Shown here one piece after another: positions 1 to 4,165 of a stretch of DNA of 7,707 bases. The notes beneath the pieces were generated by a model that had not been told where the DNA came from, did no database searches, and saw only the letters and a list, made by a program, of their open reading frames with translations. A program made the position numbers and the translations under genes. Each line of letters starts with the position of its first letter. Position 1 is the stretch's first letter. Source of the stretch: Thermoplasmata archaeon (lineage in GTDB: Bacteria > Actinomycetota > Acidimicrobiia > Acidimicrobiales > Acidimicrobiaceae); contig JAKBHQ010000056.1 of the NCBI GenBank assembly GCA_021836665.1, positions 1 through 7,707 on the forward strand, given 5' to 3'.

Positions 1-214
1 CTCCAAATTGAAGCTCGATGCATCCGACTACGCCGACCAGAAGTTAGCGTCTTTGGAAATAGTCCTAGAGCGCACCCTCAGGACGATTAGGGCTGGAAGG
101 GAGAGGCTTTCACCGCCCTTGGTGGGCCTCGAAAACCCTTCGGAACTTTCGGACAAGCATTCAGCCGAGTTGGATGCCTTTTTCGACCAGGATACCGGTG
201 GCCAAGGTGAATAG
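1..214 (+). CDS. C-terminal end of a SepIVA/DivIVA-like coiled-coil protein (5' partial)
   Basis: The frame is open from base 2 and stops at TAG 212-214, giving about 70 residues; the true start is upstream of the window. The TTG at 8 is unlikely to be the start, because the frame continues upstream and the first residues are already inside a conserved region. The segment YADQKLASLEIVLERTLRTI followed by RAGRERL resembles, from memory, the C-terminal part of the actinobacterial DivIVA-like family that includes mycobacterial SepIVA (Rv2927c), often labelled 'ATP synthase F0 subunit B-like'. Those proteins are cytoplasmic coiled-coil scaffolds for septation and cell-envelope assembly. The tail after about residue 30 is acidic and low in order. 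In actinobacteria this gene usually sits directly before yceD, as it does here. The call rests on a short fragment plus context, so the exact family member is uncertain. Confidence 0.62.
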   Translation, partial: SKLKLDASDYADQKLASLEIVLERTLRTIRAGRERLSPPLVGLENPSELSDKHSAELDAFFDQDTGGQGE

Positions 215-722
215 GGATTTCAGTTTTGGGGTAACGAAGTTGCTTCGGGACCCTGCAATCGTCAGGCAGCTTGATATGCAGGGGCAGATTCCTGAGATTT
301 TTGTGACCTCGTCGTGGATTGAGGACACCGAGATTATCAAACTTGAAGGCTTAGCTGAATCGGTCCACGAGGGGATCTTGGTCAAGGCGAACATTACTAC
401 TAAATGGCTAGGGGAGTGCGTTCGCTGCCTCTTGCCTGCTTCGGGCGACTTGAAGGTCTCTGTAATCGAGCTTTTTGAGGAGAAAGCGGACCCCGAAGGC
501 GATACCTATCCCTTCGACGGTGATGTAGTCGATCTCTCGGAGATGGTTAAGGACAATTTGGTCCTCGAACTTCCCCTTGTTCCGCTTTGCAAGAAGGACT
601 GCCAAGGACTTTGCCAACATTGTGGCCAAAACTTGAATTTGGGATCGTGCGAATGCGACGACAAGGTGATCGACCCAATCTGGGAGTCGCTGTCCGAGAT
701 AGAGTTTCCAGAAGAGACCTAG
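174..722 (+). CDS. yceD: YceD family protein (DUF177), metal-binding-type cysteines
   Basis: This 182-aa reading frame fits the DUF177/YceD family, normally about 150-200 aa and encoded just before rpmF. The protein is associated with large-subunit rRNA accumulation in some bacteria and plants; its biochemical role is not settled. Visible features are a CVRC pair at C82/C85, an acidic stretch around residues 100-125, and a C-terminal cluster C139, C143, C147, C150, C159, C161, which suggests a bound metal such as zinc (inference). The start is ambiguous. ATG 174 gives a 41-base overlap with the upstream gene and has no good ribosome binding site. GTG 207 would overlap the upstream stop by only 8 bases, has GGTGG upstream at 197-201, and still keeps the whole family-like region from FSFGV onward. 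The product call is firm; the first 11 residues are doubtful. It is probably co-transcribed with the upstream gene and rpmF. Confidence 0.88.
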   Translation: MPFSTRIPVAKVNRDFSFGVTKLLRDPAIVRQLDMQGQIPEIFVTSSWIEDTEIIKLEGLAESVHEGILVKANITTKWLGECVRCLLPASGDLKVSVIELFEEKADPEGDTYPFDGDVVDLSEMVKDNLVLELPLVPLCKKDCQGLCQHCGQNLNLGSCECDDKVIDPIWESLSEIEFPEET

Positions 723-850
723 CTAATCTTTTTGAGGTCGTCGGTCGAGTTTGACCGAGCGAATGCTGCAGCGAACTTGCGTGGCGGATACTAGCCTGTA
801 GCGGCGCATGGGGAAGTCCTATGTTAACGATTCATACCTTGTGAGTAGAG
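723..850 (+). other. yceD-rpmF intergenic spacer, no gene seen
   Basis: This 128-base spacer has no convincing reading frame. It holds a T5 run at 729-733 and, downstream of it, a perfect 6-bp inverted repeat TCGGTC (741-746) / GACCGA (753-758) with a 6-base loop. The hairpin is not followed by a T-run, so it is not an intrinsic terminator on this strand. Words resembling a -10 box occur (TATGTT at 820-825, TACCTT at 835-840), but neither has a matching -35 at normal spacing. The spacer may carry a promoter or RNA-level control for rpmF; the sequence alone does not show which. Confidence 0.4.
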
Positions 851-1030
851 ATGGCTGTACCCAAGAAGAAGACATCAAAGGCCAAAGGCCGAAGCCGAAA
901 GGCGAGCGCTTGGCGGTTAGAACTCCCAAACAGGAGCACCTGCCCGTCTTGTCGCGTTTCTAAGCGTCCGCACCACGTCTGTGGTAACTGTGGATGGTAT
1001 AAAGGCCGCCAGGCAGTTGAGGTTAGCTAG
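851..1030 (+). CDS. rpmF: 50S ribosomal protein L32, zinc-binding form
   Basis: ATG 851 to TAG 1028-1030 encodes 59 residues, the usual L32 length. The N-terminus MAVPKKKTSKAKGRSRK followed by a Trp (W21) is the hallmark basic start of bL32, which threads into 23S rRNA near the peptidyl-transferase side of the large subunit. Four cysteines, C31-x2-C34 and C44-x2-C47, form the zinc ribbon of the C+ paralogue; zinc-independent L32 copies lose these. The ribosome binding site is weak (GTGAG at 841-845). It lies downstream of yceD, the classic pairing, and 4 bases ahead of plsX, so rpmF and plsX are almost certainly on one transcript. The zinc-ribbon form suggests that a zinc-free paralogue under Zur control could exist elsewhere in the genome (inference). 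Confidence 0.97.
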   Translation: MAVPKKKTSKAKGRSRKASAWRLELPNRSTCPSCRVSKRPHHVCGNCGWYKGRQAVEVS

Positions 1031-1034
1031 TTAG

Positions 1035-2021
1035 TTGACAGTATCGGTAGCTGTAGACCTAGAGGGTGGCGATGGTGCTCCTTCGGTCGTTGTTGAGGGA
1101 GTCAAGATTGCGCTAGCGCAATTGGACGTTCGCATTCTCGCCGTAGGCCGCAGCTCGTCGCTAGCGCTTCTGGAGCCCCATGATCGCCTCGAACTAATCG
1201 AGGCGACTGAGGTAATTTCAATGGACGAGGAGCCGGCCTCCTCGGTTCGGTCAAAGAGGGACTCTTCACTGGTCCGATGTGCAGAGCTAGTCCGGGACAA
1301 GGCAGCGGAAGCTACCTTTTCCGCCGGTAACACCGGGGCCGCGATGGCCGCCGCCCTCTTTAAGATGGGAAGAATTTCCAAGGTGGCGCGGCCCGCTATC
1401 GTGACTCCTATTCCGGTGCCAGGCTCCACCCCAACGGCGCTTTTGGATTCGGGAGCTAACGCCGAGTGCTCACCATCGTGGCTTGTCCAGTTTGCGATTA
1501 TGGGCTCCGTATACGCCACCGAGAGGCTGGGCATAAAGTCTCCCAAGGTTGGCCTGTTGTCCATCGGGGAAGAAAAGTCAAAGGGTAACTCCCTCGTAAA
1601 AGAGACCCACGAGCTACTCAAGCGAGCCCATGGAATCAACTTCATCGGAAACGTCGAAGGCCGAGATGTTATGTCGGACCGTGTAGACGTTGTTGTCGCT
1701 GACGGATTTGTCGGAAATGTCGTGTTGAAGACGCTCGAGGGTGCGATGAAGACCGCAGCTAGGGCAGTGTTGGAAGCCCTTTCCCTAGGCGAAGACGGCA
1801 AAGAGTTTGCGGAAAAAGCACTTCAAAAATTGATTCCATTGCTCGGTGAGTTAAGTGCGGATACTTACGGTGGGGCTGCACTGCTTGGGGTAGACGGACT
1901 GACCCTTATCGGACATGGTTCGTCTTCGTCCAATGCAATTGTCAATGGAATAGCTACCGCCGTTTCGCTTGCGGAACACGACCTAGTAGGCAGACTCCGG
2001 ACGGCGATAGCGGAGGGATAG
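1035..2021 (+). CDS. plsX: Phosphate acyltransferase PlsX (acyl-ACP:phosphate transacylase)
   Basis: PlsX makes acyl-phosphate from acyl-ACP and inorganic phosphate, the first step of the PlsX/PlsY route to phosphatidic acid; it is a peripheral membrane enzyme. The 328 residues match the usual ~330-340. Family motifs are in order: the N-terminal VAVD...GGDGAP loop (residues 5-16), SAGNTGA (96-102), LLSIGEE (174-180) followed by KGN, GNVEGRD (205-211) and DGFVGN (223-228). The TTG at 1035 is chosen because it lies 4 bases after the rpmF stop and puts the first beta strand at residue 3, as in homologues; TTGAGG at 1017-1022 may serve as its binding site. One oddity is DLEGGD where most family members, from memory, have DAMGGD. 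Its acyl donor carrier, ACP, is encoded next, which fits the function. A long frame antisense to it is a composition shadow. Confidence 0.95.
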   Translation: MTVSVAVDLEGGDGAPSVVVEGVKIALAQLDVRILAVGRSSSLALLEPHDRLELIEATEVISMDEEPASSVRSKRDSSLVRCAELVRDKAAEATFSAGNTGAAMAAALFKMGRISKVARPAIVTPIPVPGSTPTALLDSGANAECSPSWLVQFAIMGSVYATERLGIKSPKVGLLSIGEEKSKGNSLVKETHELLKRAHGINFIGNVEGRDVMSDRVDVVVADGFVGNVVLKTLEGAMKTAARAVLEALSLGEDGKEFAEKALQKLIPLLGELSADTYGGAALLGVDGLTLIGHGSSSSNAIVNGIATAVSLAEHDLVGRLRTAIAEG

Positions 2022-2052
2022 CCCGGGCCAATCGCCGTCGGCTCATCTTTTT
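2000..2052 (+). terminator. Possible attenuator/terminator hairpin across the plsX stop
   Basis: A perfect 9-bp inverted repeat, GACGGCGAT (2000-2008) and ATCGCCGTC (2031-2039), flanks a 22-base loop that contains the plsX stop codon (2019-2021) and a CCCGGG palindrome. A T5 run follows at 2048-2052, but 8 bases after the stem and with a large loop, so it is not a textbook intrinsic terminator. It could reduce read-through into acpP, act as an mRNA 3'-end stabiliser, or be chance pairing helped by plsX coding sequence. Confidence 0.3.
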
Positions 2053-2158
2053 GCTTGACTTACAAGCCCGTGAAAGCTAATTGATACAACGCCGTGTACC
2101 TTGTTGGATTGGACCTGAGTTTCATAGAAGTTAGCCAGCGTCAGATAAGGATGAAAAA

Positions 2159-2431
2159 ATGAGTGCACTCAGCAGGGACGAGATCTTTAAATCGATTCGA
2201 GACCACCTTGCGGACATATTAGAGATCGATCCTGCCAAGATTTCTGAGAACTCCTCCTTCGTTGACGACCTCGATGCTGACTCTCTTGCCTTGATCGAGC
2301 TCGTCGAAGCGATTGAGGAAGAGTTCTCCAAAGGAGATCATGTCTTTAGGATTGAAGATGAAGAACTCGAAGAGCTCAAGACGGTAAGGGATTCAGTGGA
2401 CTACGTGGCAGAGAAGCTGGGGAGCAATTAA
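2159..2431 (+). CDS. acpP: Acyl carrier protein
   Basis: This 90-aa acidic protein carries the phosphopantetheine attachment motif DADSL with the modifiable serine at S42. It is preceded by a typical helix I (residues 6-22) and followed by the acidic recognition helix II (about 42-56). The holo form carries growing acyl chains for fatty acid synthase and donates them to PlsX, the product of the gene just upstream. ATG 2159 has ATAAGG at 2145-2150, an 8-base gap. It is longer than the common 77-82 residues, through a few extra N-terminal and C-terminal residues and about five extra residues in the loop after helix II (SKGDHVFRI, 57-65, where shorter ACPs read roughly GIEIP). That loop difference may be a lineage feature or may mark a carrier for a specialised pathway; the plsX context favours the housekeeping fatty-acid ACP. 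Confidence 0.92.
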   Translation: MSALSRDEIFKSIRDHLADILEIDPAKISENSSFVDDLDADSLALIELVEAIEEEFSKGDHVFRIEDEELEELKTVRDSVDYVAEKLGSN

Positions 2432-2523
2432 CCCAAGCTCCATTTGTCCTTGGAGCGTCGTTTAAGGAGTCCCCTGGTGACTTGGACTTAGGCGGAGCTC
2501 GGATTCGTTACCAAGGAGGTCTA
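2432..2523 (+). promoter_or_regulatory. rnc leader with competing base-pairing and a mini-frame
   Basis: This 92-base leader contains GCTCCA (2437-2442) and TGGAGC (2451-2456), which can form a 6-bp hairpin with an 8-base loop. TCCTTGG (2447-2453), overlapping the right arm, can instead pair with CCAAGGA (2511-2517), covering most of the rnc Shine-Dalgarno. CTTGG (2481-2485) could pair with the same site. A second SD-like AAGGAG (2464-2469) sits 7 bases before a GTG that opens a four-codon frame ending at 2491. These are sequence complementarities only; no folding energy was computed. Confidence 0.3.
2513..2520 (+). promoter_or_regulatory. Strong Shine-Dalgarno for rnc, sets the ATG start
   Basis: AAGGAGGT is essentially the full complement of the 16S rRNA 3' end and ends 3 bases before ATG 2524. 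It is the best ribosome binding site in the window. The short spacing is tolerable for so long a match. It argues for ATG 2524 over the in-frame TTG 2482, which would add 14 residues that look unlike an RNase III N-terminus. Confidence 0.75.
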
Positions 2524-3222
2524 ATGAGCCAGGCCTTTAGAAGATTGAGCCCGGATTTAGTCGAGGTACTCCCACACGGCCTGATCGGGACGAAAAGCCT
2601 AGATTTGGCTTTTAAGCATCGCTCGTTAGTCAAGGAGTACGACGTCGAGTCGAATGAGAGACTCGAATTCTTAGGCGATGCCGTCTTGCAGATAGCGGTC
2701 TCCGACTACCTCTTCAACCGACTTGCCGACATCCCTGAGGGTGTATTGACGAAGCTAAGAGCGTCGGTTGTCAATTCCGCCGTACTTGCAGAAGTTGCCA
2801 GGCGCTATGCAATTGGGGACGTTATTGAGATGTCTAAAGGGGAGGAGTCTTCCGGAGGGAGGTCGAAAGGCTCGATACTGGCCGACTGCGTCGAGGCCAT
2901 TTTTGGTGCTTGTTACGTTGAATGCGGCTTTGAGGTGGCGCGTGGATTTGTCACCCTCCTGCTCAGTGAGGAGATTGAAGCCGTCGTTGCAAATCCCGTA
3001 GCCCTGGGGGATTACAAATCGAGCTTGCAGGAGTATCTCGCTCGCAGCTCCCTATTTCCAACTTATGAGATGTCCTGGGACGGTCCCGATCACGCTCGAA
3101 CCTTTTATGCCAAGGTCTATGCCGACGACGACCTCCTTGGGGATGGCATGGGGGTCTCTAAGAAGCAGGCTCAGCAGGACGCGGCGAAGAATGCACTTTT
3201 AGAACTCGGTGTAGAGGCATAA
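2524..3222 (+). CDS. rnc: Ribonuclease III
   Basis: This 232-aa enzyme, of usual family length, cleaves double-stranded RNA, including rRNA precursors and structured mRNAs. The endonuclease domain (about 15-150) carries the signature NERLEFLGDAVL at 44-55 with E45, E48 and D52, and the second metal-binding pair D121 and E124 in ILADCVEAI; all acidic catalytic positions are present. The conserved GEESSGGRSKGSILAD segment precedes that pair. A double-stranded-RNA-binding domain runs from about D163 to the end, with the C-terminal KKQAQQDAAKNAL helix that contacts RNA. The start is set by the strong binding site at 2513-2520. The protein forms a homodimer in the cytoplasm. RNase III controls its own mRNA leader in some bacteria; the leader here has only short stems, so such control is not demonstrated. 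The mutM start abuts its stop codon. Confidence 0.97.
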   Translation: MSQAFRRLSPDLVEVLPHGLIGTKSLDLAFKHRSLVKEYDVESNERLEFLGDAVLQIAVSDYLFNRLADIPEGVLTKLRASVVNSAVLAEVARRYAIGDVIEMSKGEESSGGRSKGSILADCVEAIFGACYVECGFEVARGFVTLLLSEEIEAVVANPVALGDYKSSLQEYLARSSLFPTYEMSWDGPDHARTFYAKVYADDDLLGDGMGVSKKQAQQDAAKNALLELGVEA

Positions 3223-4134
3223 GTGCCGGAGCTGCCGGAGGTCGAAACGGTTAGGTCTGATTTAGAGGAGGAAGTATTAGGGGATCAGATCCTTAGCTCG
3301 CATCTCGCTAGATCTAGGGTTTTTAGAGACCTAGACGAGACGGCATTGCAAGATCGGCCCCTACTGGGACGCTACCTTCTCGGAATTTTCAGATGGGGTA
3401 AGTTCATCTTCATGGCGCTCGGTCCGAACCTAGGCATCCTAGAGCGAGACCCTCATCGGCGGATTTTTCTCGAAGAAGGTCTTTTAGAGGAGCGGAACCT
3501 TAGCGTTTTGGTGTTGCACCTCGGAATGTCGGGTCAAATTTTGCTTCTGAGAGAAGGAGACCCCGTGCCCCCGCACTCGCATATGATACTGGGGCTCGCT
3601 TCTAATTTGAGACTCGTTTATTGCGATCCGCGAACCTTTGGTAGGGTGTTTCTCGCCTCCGGTATTGGCACTGGTCCAGTAAGAGAGCTTCAACACCTTG
3701 GGGCGGATCCCTTGGCGGACTTCTCGGAACTGCTTTTTGGGTATGAGCTTATGGCGCGGTCGTCAGCTGAGGTCAAGGCTCAAATGCTAGACCAAAGGAA
3801 AGTCTGTGGGATAGGTAATATCTACGCCGATGAGATACTCATTAGAAGTGGAGTTCACCCTCGAAGGCGGGGTTCGACTCTCAAAGAGGACGAGGTCTTG
3901 AACCTGGCTCAAACGACACTTGAAACGCTACTTGAAGCTGTGGAATTGCGTGGTTCCTCTCTCAAGGATCTAAGGTACAGAGATCTTTTCGGTGAGATCG
4001 GTCAGTTTCAGAATTTCCATTTGGCTTACCAAAAGGACGGTCAGGCTTGCAAAATATGCGGTTGCGAAATTGCCAAGGAAAAGTTCCAAGGGCGCCATTC
4101 GCACTACTGTCCTACCTGTCAACCATTGATCTAG
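3223..4134 (+). CDS. mutM: Formamidopyrimidine-DNA glycosylase (Fpg/MutM)
   Basis: This enzyme removes oxidised purines such as 8-oxoguanine and FapyG and nicks the abasic site. The N-terminus MPELPEVETV gives, after Met removal, the Pro nucleophile and catalytic Glu. K60 in RWGKF matches the essential lysine. The void-filling residues are M102 (HLGMSG) and R137/F139 (DPRTFG). The helix-two-turn-helix carries GIGNIYADE (196-204). The C-terminal zinc finger uses C276, C279, C296 and C299, with the lesion-contacting Arg at R291. The GTG start directly follows the rnc TAA, with GAGG at 3214-3217 in the rnc end acting as binding site, so translation is probably coupled. At 303 aa it is longer than the usual ~270-290. 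The excess is an insertion of about 24 residues between RWGKFIFMAL and SVLVLHLGMSG, near residues 67-92. All catalytic and zinc positions are intact, so it should be active. Confidence 0.97.
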   Translation: MPELPEVETVRSDLEEEVLGDQILSSHLARSRVFRDLDETALQDRPLLGRYLLGIFRWGKFIFMALGPNLGILERDPHRRIFLEEGLLEERNLSVLVLHLGMSGQILLLREGDPVPPHSHMILGLASNLRLVYCDPRTFGRVFLASGIGTGPVRELQHLGADPLADFSELLFGYELMARSSAEVKAQMLDQRKVCGIGNIYADEILIRSGVHPRRRGSTLKEDEVLNLAQTTLETLLEAVELRGSSLKDLRYRDLFGEIGQFQNFHLAYQKDGQACKICGCEIAKEKFQGRHSHYCPTCQPLI

Positions 4135-4165
4135 ACCAACTTCGAGAGGGATTCGGGCGGTAATT

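Noticed and set aside
751..797. TTGACC (751-756) with GATACT or TAGCCT as an rpmF promoter
   Set aside because: The spacing exceeds 30 bases, and TTGACC is part of the inverted repeat at 741-758.
1031..1801. Long open frame (256 aa) antisense to plsX
   Set aside because: It lies wholly opposite a clearly recognised gene, is dominated by Ser, Ala, Arg and Thr, shows no family motif, and reflects codon bias of plsX on the other strand.
2055..2090. TTGACT (2055-2060) with downstream TAATTG or TACAAC as an acpP promoter
   Set aside because: The -35 is good, but TAATTG at 17 bases spacing matches the -10 poorly and TACAAC lies 24 bases away, so the pair is not convincing.
2482..2523. TTG 2482 as the rnc start, adding 14 residues
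   Set aside because: AAGGAGGT at 2513-2520 points to ATG 2524, and the extra residues contain no RNase III-like sequence. It is kept only as a minor alternative.
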